NCBI GenBank assembly: GCA_016935885.1
Contig: JAFGQA010000175.1
Coordinates: forward strand, 1-12,678
Length of the DNA stretch: 12,678 bases
DNA from: Phycisphaerae bacterium
GTDB taxonomy: Bacteria > Planctomycetota > Phycisphaerae > UBA1845 > UTPLA1
Direction: 5' to 3'
A program made the translations under genes and the position numbers. A model generated the notes under the pieces. That model was given only the letters and a program-made list of their open reading frames with translations, ran no database searches and was not told the DNA's origin. This document shows, piece after piece, positions 1-7,741 of this stretch (its first letter is position 1; each line of letters begins with the position of its first letter).

Positions 1-100
1 GCAGCCCGTGGCAAAACTGTGGCACCGGCTTCTCGCCGGTGGTTTTCACGGTCAGGAACGGCGTTTCCGAACCGCTGTTTTCCCTTTCACCACGGGCTGT
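1..100 (-). repeat. 98-bp interspersed palindromic element, copy A
   Basis: The element core is 2-99. Its ends are CAGCCCGTGG (2-11) and CCACGGGCTG (90-99), a perfect 10-bp terminal inverted repeat. An inner hairpin pairs CACCGGC (23-29) with GCCGGTG (35-41). Read on the minus strand it aligns without gaps to copies at 1700-1797 (93/98 identical by eye) and 5363-5460 (90/98). It encodes no protein and no transposase is nearby, so it resembles a MITE or REP-type element. The window begins at its edge, so its left flank cannot be examined. Confidence 0.85.
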
Positions 101-228
101 TAGAGTGCATTCCTAACGTCCTTTCGGCATTGCCGTTCCGGTGGTGTGGCCAACCGGGCCTTGCCGCCCGGGCCAGCGAGCTTGTTGGACGTGCTCTCAG
201 CGTTCAAGCGGGCGATACGATCCATCCT

Positions 229-232
229 GAGG
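229..232 (+). promoter_or_regulatory. Ribosome binding site that decides the aldehyde dehydrogenase start
   Basis: GAGG at 229-232 lies 9 nt before the ATG at 242. An in-frame GTG at 146 would add 32 residues that do not resemble the usual N-terminus of this family, so the ATG is preferred. I see no convincing promoter in 101-228; a short hairpin (CCGGGC 154-159 with GCCCGG 166-171) is the only structure there. Confidence 0.6.
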
Positions 233-241
233 CGCGGAGCG

Positions 242-1684
242 ATGTTGAATCAATCCTATCCATACTACCTGGCGAACGAATCGGTCCTTGCGAACACGGA
301 CCTGGCCGTGACGAACAAGTACACGGGCGGGGTGGCCACGCACGTGGCGCTTGCCGACGCCGCAGCCATCGATCAGGCGATCGGTGCGGCGGCGGCGGCG
401 GCCGATTCGTGCAGGCGGATGCCGTCGTACGCCCGGGCGGCCGTGTTGAATCACGTGGTTCAACGCCTGAACGAGCGGCACGAGGAGTTGGCCCGCGTGT
501 TGGCGATCGAGGCGGGTAAGCCGATCAGGGACGCCCGCGGAGAGGTGACGCGGGGGATCGATACGTTCCGGCTCGGGGCCGAGGAGGCGACCCGGATTTA
601 CGGCGAGTACATGCCGCTGGACATTTCCCCTCGGGCCGAGGGCTACGACGCGGTGTGGAAGCGGGTGCCCGTGGGGGTGTGCTCGTTCATCTCGCCGTTC
701 AATTTCCCGATCAACCTGGCTGCGCACAAGATCGCCCCGGCGATCGCGGCGGGCTGCCCGTGGGTGTTGAAGCCGGCGTCGAACACGCCGGTCAGCGCGT
801 TGATTATCGGGGAGATCCTCTCGGAGACGGATCTGCCGAGGGGCGCGTTTAGCATCCTGCCCTGCCGGCGTGAGGGGGCGGGCCTGTTCACGACGGACGA
901 GCGATTCAAGCTGCTGTCCTTCACCGGCTCGCAGGACATCGGTTGGGACTTGAAGGCCCGGGCCCGCAAGATGAAGGTGGCGCTCGAGCTGGGGGGCAAT
1001 GCCGCCTGCGTCGTCGATCGGGACGTCGATCAGGACTACGCCGCGTCGCGGATCATCATCGGGGCGTTCTATCAGTCGGGCCAGTCGTGCATCAGCGTGC
1101 AGCGCGTGATCGTGCACGAGTCGATCTACGACGCATTCAAGGCCAAGCTCGCCGCCGCCGCGGCGGAGCTGAAGGCGGGTGATCCACTCGACGAGGAGAC
1201 GTTCCTGGGACCGCTGATTACCGAGGACGACGCCAAACGAGTTGAGTCGTGGGTGAGCGAGGCGGTCGAGCGTGGGGCGAGGATCGTCTGCGGTGGCAGG
1301 CGGAACGGCGTGTTTTACGACGCCACGTTTGTGGAGAACGTGCCGTATGACGAACCACTGAGTTGCCGGGAGGTCTTCGGCCCGGTGGCAACACTGGAGC
1401 CGTTCAGCTCCTTCGAGAAGGCGTGCGAGCGGGTGAATGCGAGCCGGTACGGTCTTCAGGCCGGCGTGTTCACGAAGAATCTGGACTCGGCGTTCTATGC
1501 GTTCAACGAGCTGGAAGTCGGCGGCGTCGTGATCAACGACATACCCTCGTTCCGCGTCGATAGCATGCCATACGGCGGCGTGAAGGACAGCGGCACGGGC
1601 CGCGAGGGGATCCGCTTCGCGATTGAGGAGATGACCGAACTGCGATTGATGGTGATGAACCGTGTGGGCCGGCGGCCTGAGTAG
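242..1684 (+). CDS. NAD(P)-dependent aldehyde dehydrogenase, y4uC/ALDH21-like
   Basis: This is a complete 480-residue cytosolic aldehyde dehydrogenase that would oxidise an aldehyde to a carboxylate. The Rossmann and catalytic motifs are in family order: SPFNFP with the oxyanion Asn154, KPAS (177-180), FTGS (227-230), LELGG with the general base Glu249, SGQSC with the catalytic Cys283, EVFGPV (377-382), and MPYGGVKDSGTGREG near the C-terminus. The Cys context (SCISVQR) and the C-terminal block resemble, from memory, the y4uC / ALDH21-like subgroup, whose substrate is not well defined; lactaldehyde or semialdehyde substrates are possible. Length is normal for the superfamily. It stands alone, with inverted copies of a 98-bp repeat on both sides, and has no pathway neighbour to suggest a substrate. 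The superfamily call is sure and the subgroup is tentative. Confidence 0.95.
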   Translation: MLNQSYPYYLANESVLANTDLAVTNKYTGGVATHVALADAAAIDQAIGAAAAAADSCRRMPSYARAAVLNHVVQRLNERHEELARVLAIEAGKPIRDARGEVTRGIDTFRLGAEEATRIYGEYMPLDISPRAEGYDAVWKRVPVGVCSFISPFNFPINLAAHKIAPAIAAGCPWVLKPASNTPVSALIIGEILSETDLPRGAFSILPCRREGAGLFTTDERFKLLSFTGSQDIGWDLKARARKMKVALELGGNAACVVDRDVDQDYAASRIIIGAFYQSGQSCISVQRVIVHESIYDAFKAKLAAAAAELKAGDPLDEETFLGPLITEDDAKRVESWVSEAVERGARIVCGGRRNGVFYDATFVENVPYDEPLSCREVFGPVATLEPFSSFEKACERVNASRYGLQAGVFTKNLDSAFYAFNELEVGGVVINDIPSFRVDSMPYGGVKDSGTGREGIRFAIEEMTELRLMVMNRVGRRPE

Positions 1685-1699
1685 GCGCCATGTGCCTAG

Positions 1700-1797
1700 C
1701 AGCCCGTGGTAAAAGGGAAAACAGCGTTTCGGAAACGCCGTTTCTGACCGTGAAAACCACCGGCGGGACGCCGGTGCCACAGTTTTGCCACGGGCTG
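1700..1797 (+). repeat. 98-bp interspersed palindromic element, copy B
   Basis: It begins CAGCCCGTGG (1700-1709) and ends CCACGGGCTG (1788-1797). The inner hairpin is CACCGGCG (1758-1765) with CGCCGGTG (1769-1776). It lies inverted relative to copy A, 15 bp after the aldehyde dehydrogenase stop. It differs from copy A at 5 of 98 positions and from copy C at 9, with no indels. It is preceded by CTAG; the other copies have TTAG or CTAA at the same place, so the element may extend slightly outward. A role in transcription termination is possible, but no T-tract follows. Confidence 0.88.
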
Positions 1798-1874
1798 CGT
1801 AGGTGGCTCTGTCATGCGAAGCTCGGTGGAAGCAGTTGGTCGCGTCTACCGACCGGACCTTTTATGAGGGCCGG

Positions 1875-1902
1875 TTGCCCGCCGCCATGCCTCAGGTATA
1901 AT
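1875..1902 (+). promoter_or_regulatory. Promoter of the PQQ-like mini-protein gene
   Basis: The -35 is TTGCCC (1875-1880), followed by a 16-bp spacer and a perfect TATAAT -10 (1897-1902). Transcription would start near 1909, giving a leader of about 63 nt before the ATG at 1972. It sits about 80 bp downstream of repeat copy B. Confidence 0.65.
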
Positions 1903-1971
1903 CGTGCGTGTGTGCTCGGAGCCAGTCCCAAGCCAGCGGTGCGGGAGTGTACTCACAGGAGAAACACCGCC

Positions 1972-2316
1972 ATGGCGCGAAGCCGCAAACTGCTGTATGT
2001 CGGAACAGGCCGGTATGTCGCCGCCCTGGACCCAAAGACCGGCGAGGAATGCTGGCGAACCAAGCTGCCCCACGCGGGCGCTTCGGTAGTCACCATGCTG
2101 ATCAAAGACGAGCACCTTCTTGTTGGTCATGCCGGTCATGCCTACTGTCTGGCCAAGGCATCGGGCGAGATCATCTGGGAGAACGGACTTCCCCGGATGG
2201 GCTACAACCCGGTCTTGCTGGCGATGGAAGGCGCCCAGGGCCCGTCGGCCGGTGACGTCGCCGGCGCCTGGGCCGACGGGCGGCGACGGGCCGCCGCAGC
2301 AGGAGCCGGCGCGTAG
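1972..2316 (+). CDS. Small PQQ-like beta-propeller repeat protein (two blades)
   Basis: This is a 114-residue predicted cytosolic protein with no signal peptide or membrane segment. Two PQQ-type propeller repeats are visible. Residues 7-33 run LYVGTGRYVAALDPKTG and then W; residues 47-73 run LLVGHAGHAYCLAKASG and then W. Each ends in a LP turn. Full propellers have six to eight blades, so this would be a fragment, a domain needing oligomerisation, or a stand-alone mini-protein; similar short proteins are, I believe, known in planctomycetes. The start is supported by AGGAGA (1957-1962) 9 nt before the ATG and by a promoter at 1875-1902. Residues 86-114 are Gly/Ala/Arg-rich and are encoded by strongly palindromic DNA, so the C-terminus may be unstructured or repeat-derived. 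Ligand and function are unknown. Confidence 0.8.
   Translation: MARSRKLLYVGTGRYVAALDPKTGEECWRTKLPHAGASVVTMLIKDEHLLVGHAGHAYCLAKASGEIIWENGLPRMGYNPVLLAMEGAQGPSAGDVAGAWADGRRRAAAAGAGA
2240..2295. repeat. Nested inverted repeats at the 3' end of the PQQ-like gene
   Basis: GCCCGTCGGCC (2240-2250) pairs with GGCCGACGGGC (2271-2281), a perfect 11-bp inverted repeat. Between them GGTGACGTCGCC (2251-2262) is itself nearly palindromic. An overlapping hairpin follows: GGCGGC (2279-2284) with GCCGCC (2290-2295). All lie inside the coding sequence. They could attenuate transcription or mark a repeat insertion into the gene's end. No T-tract follows. Confidence 0.6.
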
Positions 2317-2395
2317 CGGAGGGCGGGCCGCCGAAGCACAGGCAGAAGTAATGTCGATTCGTGCCACTCCGTGGGCTGGGTGAATCCCGCGTCCG

Positions 2396-2423
2396 TTGTC
2401 ATGCCCAAGGATCGGGTTATAAT
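2396..2423 (+). promoter_or_regulatory. Strong sigma-70-type promoter of the LptE-like gene
   Basis: The -35 is TTGTCA (2396-2401, five of six consensus bases). A 16-bp spacer leads to a perfect TATAAT (2418-2423). The predicted start is near 2430, leaving a leader of about 59 nt. It is the best match to consensus in the window. Confidence 0.75.
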
Positions 2424-2488
2424 CCACGCTCGTTGGGCGGCTAGGGACGGTCGCCAGCCAGGAATCGAGGCGCTGGGACGAGGCCACG

Positions 2489-3013
2489 ATGTTGAAGCGG
2501 AATACACCCTTGCTGGTCCTGTTGCTGAGCGGCTTCCTCGTCGCCGGCTGCGGCTATACGGCGGATCGCAAGGCCGCCTTCCGCACGAGCAATGCGAATG
2601 AGGATCGGATCCGAACGGTCGCCCTGCCTGTCTTTGAGTCCAAGGAATTCCGGCGCGGCCTGGAGTTGCAGCTCACCGAGGCCCTGGCCAAGCGGATCGA
2701 GGCCGAGACGCCCTTCAGGCTGGCCAAGAAGGACCGGGCCGACACGATCCTGACCGGAGAAGTCCGCGAAGTGAAGCAGGCCACGCTTGGCCGCGATTTT
2801 CGTACGGTCACGCCTCGCGAGACCGCCGCGACGGTCGTTGTCGGTTTCCAGTGGAAGGACCTCCGGACGGGAGAGATCCTCGTGGACCGCCCAAACTTCG
2901 TCCAGACAGTGGATTACATCCGTCCGCTCGGCGAGGACTTCTACCACGCCAGCCAGCGGTCCGTGGACGAGCTTGCCCGGGCAATCGTGAATCAGATGCA
3001 ATCCGATTGGTGA
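2489..3013 (+). CDS. LptE-like LPS-assembly lipoprotein
   Basis: This is a 174-residue predicted outer-membrane lipoprotein. The signal peptide has a basic start (MLKR), a hydrophobic stretch at 7-18 and the lipobox LVAGC, which places the lipidated cysteine at 21. The cysteine is followed by GY, a pattern typical of LptE. The mature part has the alternating strand and helix content of the LptE family: TVALPVFES near 43-51, a helix near 55-75, and DTILTGEV near 85-92. LptE plugs the LptD barrel and takes part in inserting lipopolysaccharide into the outer membrane. LptD is not in the window. The start is supported by GAGG (2480-2483) 5 nt upstream and by a near-consensus promoter. The stop overlaps the ftsH promoter. 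The family is judged from layout and motifs because LptE sequences diverge strongly, so the symbol is left empty. Confidence 0.78.
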   Translation: MLKRNTPLLVLLLSGFLVAGCGYTADRKAAFRTSNANEDRIRTVALPVFESKEFRRGLELQLTEALAKRIEAETPFRLAKKDRADTILTGEVREVKQATLGRDFRTVTPRETAATVVVGFQWKDLRTGEILVDRPNFVQTVDYIRPLGEDFYHASQRSVDELARAIVNQMQSDW

Positions 3014-3034
3014 TACTGACGGCGTGACTATAAT
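3007..3034 (+). promoter_or_regulatory. Promoter of ftsH, overlapping the upstream stop codon
   Basis: The -35 is TTGGTG (3007-3012), then a 16-bp spacer and a perfect TATAAT (3029-3034). The -35 hexamer contains the last codon and part of the TGA stop (3011-3013) of the LptE-like gene. The predicted start is near 3041, giving a leader of about 80 nt. Read-through from the upstream gene is also possible. Confidence 0.6.
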
Positions 3035-3120
3035 CCGATGAGGCTGTCAGGTTCTGGCTCTCAGTTTGACGGAGGCTGACGGCCGATAACCAGTGGCTGA
3101 TACCTGAAGGCTCCCTCTCG

Positions 3121-5175
<2,055 letters not shown>

Positions 5176-5281
5176 CTCGTTGGCCATCCCGTGGAGGCAG
5201 CCAATCCCCAAAGAGCCCCCAGGCTCAAGGAGTGGCCGGCCTCAGCCCGGGGGGTTAATGCAGTTCACGCTTGCCTGCGAC

Positions 5282-5335
5282 TGTGGCACGGGCGCCAAGA
5301 CCCGTGAATCCACCGCCTTTGGCGGCGGTGCCGCA
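5282..5335 (+). repeat. Two-hairpin TGTGGCAC module, copy 1
   Basis: An outer stem TGTGGC (5282-5287) pairs with GCCGCA (5330-5335), with one wobble pair. Inside are two hairpins: CACGGG (5287-5292) with CCCGTG (5301-5306), and CACCGCC (5311-5317) with GGCGGTG (5324-5330). The same plan recurs at 12014-12066 and 12611-12662 with compensating sequence changes. Confidence 0.65.
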
Positions 5336-5362
5336 GGTGCATCCAACCGTGAAGTGCTTTAG

Positions 5363-5460
5363 CAGCCCGCGGCAAAAGGGAAAGCAGCGGTTCGGAAACG
5401 CCGGTCCTGGCCGTGAAAACCACCGGCGAGACGCCGGTGCCACGGTTTTGCCACGGGCTG
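5363..5460 (+). repeat. 98-bp interspersed palindromic element, copy C
   Basis: It begins CAGCCCGCGG (5363-5372) and ends CCACGGGCTG (5451-5460). The ends pair over 15 bp (CAGCCCGCGGCAAAA with TTTTGCCACGGGCTG) with one mismatch. The inner hairpin is CACCGGCG (5421-5428) with CGCCGGTG (5432-5439). It has the same orientation as copy B and the same length as copies A and B. It starts 28 bp after the two-hairpin module at 5282-5335. Confidence 0.88.
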
Positions 5461-5671
5461 TGCGCCGAGCAGTCGAGTGCAGTCAGACCCGGGACCTCAA
5501 CGCACCGCCAGACCGAGGCTCGGGAGGCGTACGTCGTCTCCGCAAGTGAAGACGACGCTGCTCTGAAAATAGAATTGGTAGGTCACCGTGGCTTGTTCTA
5601 TCGGACAACGATCCACCGCGAGCGCAGCCCGTTTTCATCCATAATGGCGAGCAATGCGGTCATGGGGTCCT

Positions 5672-5695
5672 GGGCCGAGAATCCCTTCTCGGCCC
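5672..5695. repeat. Perfect 10-bp hairpin, GAGAATCCCTTCTC core
   Basis: GGGCCGAGAA (5672-5681) and TTCTCGGCCC (5686-5695) are exact reverse complements around a TCCC loop. The 14-nt core GAGAATCCCTTCTC is the reverse complement of the core in the tandem units at 5735-5791. Outer stem bases differ between copies but still pair. Confidence 0.75.
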
Positions 5696-5734
5696 CTTGT
5701 GTCGATGTGTGGGAAAGGACTTCTGCCGGAAGTG

Positions 5735-5809
5735 GGTGCGAGAAGGGATTCTCGCACCAGCGGACGGAGAAGGGATTCTCGCACCAGCGGACTCCCGCAC
5801 CAGCGGTGC
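5735..5809. repeat. 27-bp-period tandem palindromic repeat
   Basis: A 25-nt unit at 5740-5764 recurs exactly at 5767-5791; both contain GAGAAGGGATTCTC and GCACCAGCGGA. A partial third unit keeps GCACCAGCGG (5797-5806). The first unit forms a perfect hairpin, GGTGCGAGAA (5735-5744) with TTCTCGCACC (5749-5758), and the array ends in GCACC/GGTGC (5797-5809). There are too few copies and no spacers for a CRISPR. Confidence 0.8.
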
Positions 5810-5975
5810 ACTACCCGGCCAAGGCCGGGGGCGCTTGTCTCTCCTTCGAGTGTCTTTTCCCGGTCGAGCGGTTATCATGCCCCCAGTCATTCAAGGCTAC
5901 GAAGGTGGTCATCGTGCGTGTACGCGCGGGGGCGTGCTTGAGACGCCCTCCACTGCCTTTGACGTGTGGACCGGT

Positions 5976-5982
5976 GAAGGAG
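5976..5982 (+). promoter_or_regulatory. Ribosome binding site that decides the acetyltransferase start
   Basis: GAAGGAG at 5976-5982 lies 8 nt before the ATG at 5991. The reading frame stays open upstream through the repeats, and an in-frame ATG at 5877 exists, but neither has a binding site or family-like residues. This site therefore fixes the start. Confidence 0.75.
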
Positions 5983-5990
5983 TCGAGATT

Positions 5991-6440
5991 ATGGCCGATG
6001 CAGAGGTTGTCATCGTTGGCCCGGCCGAACTGCCACTCATCGTCGAACTTTACAACGATATCTTCAGACCCCCGCACGACGTCGAGTTCTTCCAGCGCAG
6101 GATTGAGGGCCGGCATAACACCCTGCTGCTTATCGCCCACGTGGACAAACGTCCCGTTGGTTTCTCGACGGGCATCGAGCTGAAGCCGAACGTCTTCTTC
6201 TCCTGGCTAACCGGCGTGTTGTCTGGTTATCGCCGGATCGGGATCGCGACCCAGCTTCACGAGGCCCAAGCCGCCTGGGCCGTCGACCACGGGTATCATT
6301 ACATTCGCATGGAATGCCACAACGGCCATCGCCCGATCCTCCACTTGGCCATCGAGACAGGTTTTAACATCGTCGGCATCCGTTGGGATTCCGATCGTTC
6401 GGATAACCTAGTCATCCTGGAGAGGACGCTTTCAGATTGA
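5991..6440 (+). CDS. GNAT-family N-acetyltransferase
   Basis: This is a 149-residue soluble acetyltransferase of the GNAT fold, which moves an acetyl group from acetyl-CoA to an amine. Motif A is clear at about 74-98: a strand (WLTGVL), then Y80-R-R-I-G-I-A86, which fits the R-x-x-G-x-A pyrophosphate-binding loop, then a helix (QLHEAQAAWAVDHGY). Motif B follows as N111 and the HLAIETGF segment near 118-125. An Asp/Asn stretch (133-139) and a final strand close the fold. The substrate cannot be read from sequence. The gene is first in a tight run with hutI and ftcD: its TGA overlaps a possible TTG start of hutI, and the hutI ATG is 38 nt downstream. Co-transcription is likely, and a link to histidine or glutamate metabolism is only inferred. 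Confidence 0.9.
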   Translation: MADAEVVIVGPAELPLIVELYNDIFRPPHDVEFFQRRIEGRHNTLLLIAHVDKRPVGFSTGIELKPNVFFSWLTGVLSGYRRIGIATQLHEAQAAWAVDHGYHYIRMECHNGHRPILHLAIETGFNIVGIRWDSDRSDNLVILERTLSD

Positions 6441-6478
6441 CGTCCGTGGTTCTTCGCGATTCGATTGGCCTGCCCACC

Positions 6479-7714
6479 ATGAAAACGCTCATCAGGAACA
6501 TCTCGCAGCTTGTGGCCGTGCCGCCGGGGCCGGTGACCGCGGGACGCATGGCGATGCCGCCCGTGATCGAGAACGCCGCCGTCCTGATGGACGGCGAACA
6601 CATTGCCTGGTTTGGCCCGGCCGCTGAAGCGCCGACCGAACGGGTCGAGCACATCATCGATGCCCAGGGGGGCACCGTTGTGCCGGGCTTGGTGGATTGT
6701 CATACGCACGTCGTTTTCGCCGGTTCGCGCGAGCGAGAATTCGTCCGACGCATTGGTGGCGCGACGTATATCGAGATTCTCGAGCGCGGCGGAGGCATCA
6801 AGGACTCGGTCCGGGCCCTGCGCGCGGCCTCCATCAACGAACTGGTCGAGCAGTCCAGGCCGCGTTTGCGACGCATGCTCGCCACCGGCACGACCACGGT
6901 CGAGGCGAAATCCGGCTACGGCCTGACGCCCGACGACGAGATGAAGACACTGCGGGCCATTCAAAGACTCGATGAGGGACTCCCCATCGACATCGTGCCG
7001 ACATTCCTGGGTGCCCACACCGTTCCGCCGGAGTTCGTCGGGCAACCGGACAAGTACCTGAACGTGATCACCGACGAATCGCTTCTCCGGCGCATCCGCG
7101 ACGAACACCTCGCGGAGTTTGCGGACGTGTATTGCGAACGCGGCGCGTTTGATCTGGAGCAATCGCGCCGCTTCCTGACGATCTGCAAGGGACACGGCCT
7201 GACGCCGAAGATCCACGCCGAGCAGATCACCAACACCGGCGCCACCAGGCTTGCCGTCATGCTCGGCGCCGTCTCCGCCGATCACCTGGAATGCGTCGAT
7301 GACGAGACGATCGAGCTGCTGAAGACATCCGCCACCATCCCAGTCCTCCTGCCCGGTTGTTCGTTCTTCCTTGGCTCCGAGCCGGCCCCGGCGCGGAAGC
7401 TGATCGACGCGGGGCTGCCGGTGGCGTTGGCGACGGACTGCAACCCCGGCTCGTGCACGATCGAGTCGCTACCGCTGATCATGTCCATCGCGGCGGTCGT
7501 ACTTCGGATGACCCCGTTGGAATCCCTCGTCGCCTGCACGGCGAACGCGGCTGCGGCCCTCGGCCGGGCCGACCGGATCGGGGCGATCGCCGAGGGCTTC
7601 CAGGCGGACCTGCTGATCCTGGACATCCCGAATGTCGATTGCTGGGCCTACCATGTCGGCGTCAATCCGGTTCGTACGGTGCTCAAGCGCGGTCGGGTGG
7701 TTTGGGAGGATTGA
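6479..7714 (+). CDS. hutI: Imidazolonepropionase
   Basis: This 411-residue cytosolic amidohydrolase hydrolyses 4-imidazolone-5-propanoate to N-formimidoyl-L-glutamate, the third step of histidine degradation. It aligns along its length with remembered HutI proteins such as Bacillus HutI (about 420 residues). Metal-site and substrate residues are present: H75-T-H77 within VDCHTHVVFAGSRE, H246 in KIHAEQ, H269 in SADHLE, and D320 in LATDCNPGS. The TTTVEAKSGYGL block (138-149) is a family signature. The ATG at 6479 is chosen because the protein then begins like known HutI. A TTG at 6437, overlapping the upstream TGA and 10 nt after GGAGAGGA (6419-6426), would add 14 residues and has the better binding site, so it is a real alternative. 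ftcD follows after 27 nt, which matches the next pathway step. Confidence 0.97.
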   Translation: MKTLIRNISQLVAVPPGPVTAGRMAMPPVIENAAVLMDGEHIAWFGPAAEAPTERVEHIIDAQGGTVVPGLVDCHTHVVFAGSREREFVRRIGGATYIEILERGGGIKDSVRALRAASINELVEQSRPRLRRMLATGTTTVEAKSGYGLTPDDEMKTLRAIQRLDEGLPIDIVPTFLGAHTVPPEFVGQPDKYLNVITDESLLRRIRDEHLAEFADVYCERGAFDLEQSRRFLTICKGHGLTPKIHAEQITNTGATRLAVMLGAVSADHLECVDDETIELLKTSATIPVLLPGCSFFLGSEPAPARKLIDAGLPVALATDCNPGSCTIESLPLIMSIAAVVLRMTPLESLVACTANAAAALGRADRIGAIAEGFQADLLILDIPNVDCWAYHVGVNPVRTVLKRGRVVWED

Positions 7715-7741
7715 CGACTGGATTGAGAGGGAGCACGGAAG

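Larger units (their letters stand above)
5176..5990. other. 815-bp gene-free, repeat-rich intergenic region
   Basis: No supported gene lies between ftsH and the acetyltransferase. The stretch holds a two-hairpin module (5282-5335), a 98-bp element (5363-5460), a perfect 10-bp hairpin (5672-5695) and a 27-bp-period tandem palindrome (5735-5809). A short hairpin, GAGCC (5213-5217) with GGCTC (5222-5226), follows ftsH but has no T-tract. Open frames across this stretch do not resemble proteins and run through the repeats. A weak -10-like TATCAT lies at 5873-5878 without a -35, so the promoter of the following operon is not identified. Confidence 0.7.

Noticed and set aside
19..104. Shared peptide frame (starting MAPASRRWFSR) in all three 98-bp elements
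   Set aside because: The frame is open in each copy but runs out into unrelated sequence at different lengths, has no binding site, and includes non-conservative changes. The open frame is explained by GC content and palindrome structure. Such peptides probably appear as spurious proteins in databases.
146..241. GTG start giving the aldehyde dehydrogenase 32 extra residues
   Set aside because: The extra residues do not look like the family N-terminus, and GAGG is well placed for the ATG at 242.
197..1780. 527-residue open frame antisense to the aldehyde dehydrogenase
   Set aside because: It is Arg/His/Pro-rich with no family motifs, begins inside repeat copy B, and lies opposite a gene with full catalytic motifs. 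Long antisense frames are common in GC-rich coding DNA.
5735..5809. Possible CRISPR array
   Set aside because: There are only two full units and one partial with 2-nt gaps, no spacers and no cas genes; it is a tandem palindrome.
5873..5878. TATCAT as promoter of the GNAT-hutI-ftcD operon
   Set aside because: No -35-like hexamer lies 15-18 bp upstream, and the match to the -10 consensus is imperfect.
5697..5990. N-terminal extension of the acetyltransferase
   Set aside because: It is encoded largely by the tandem palindromes, and a good binding site sits 8 nt before the ATG at 5991.
5413..6183. 256-residue open frame across the repeat region and into the acetyltransferase
   Set aside because: It begins inside the 98-bp element, reads through the tandem repeat, and overlaps the acetyltransferase in the wrong frame.
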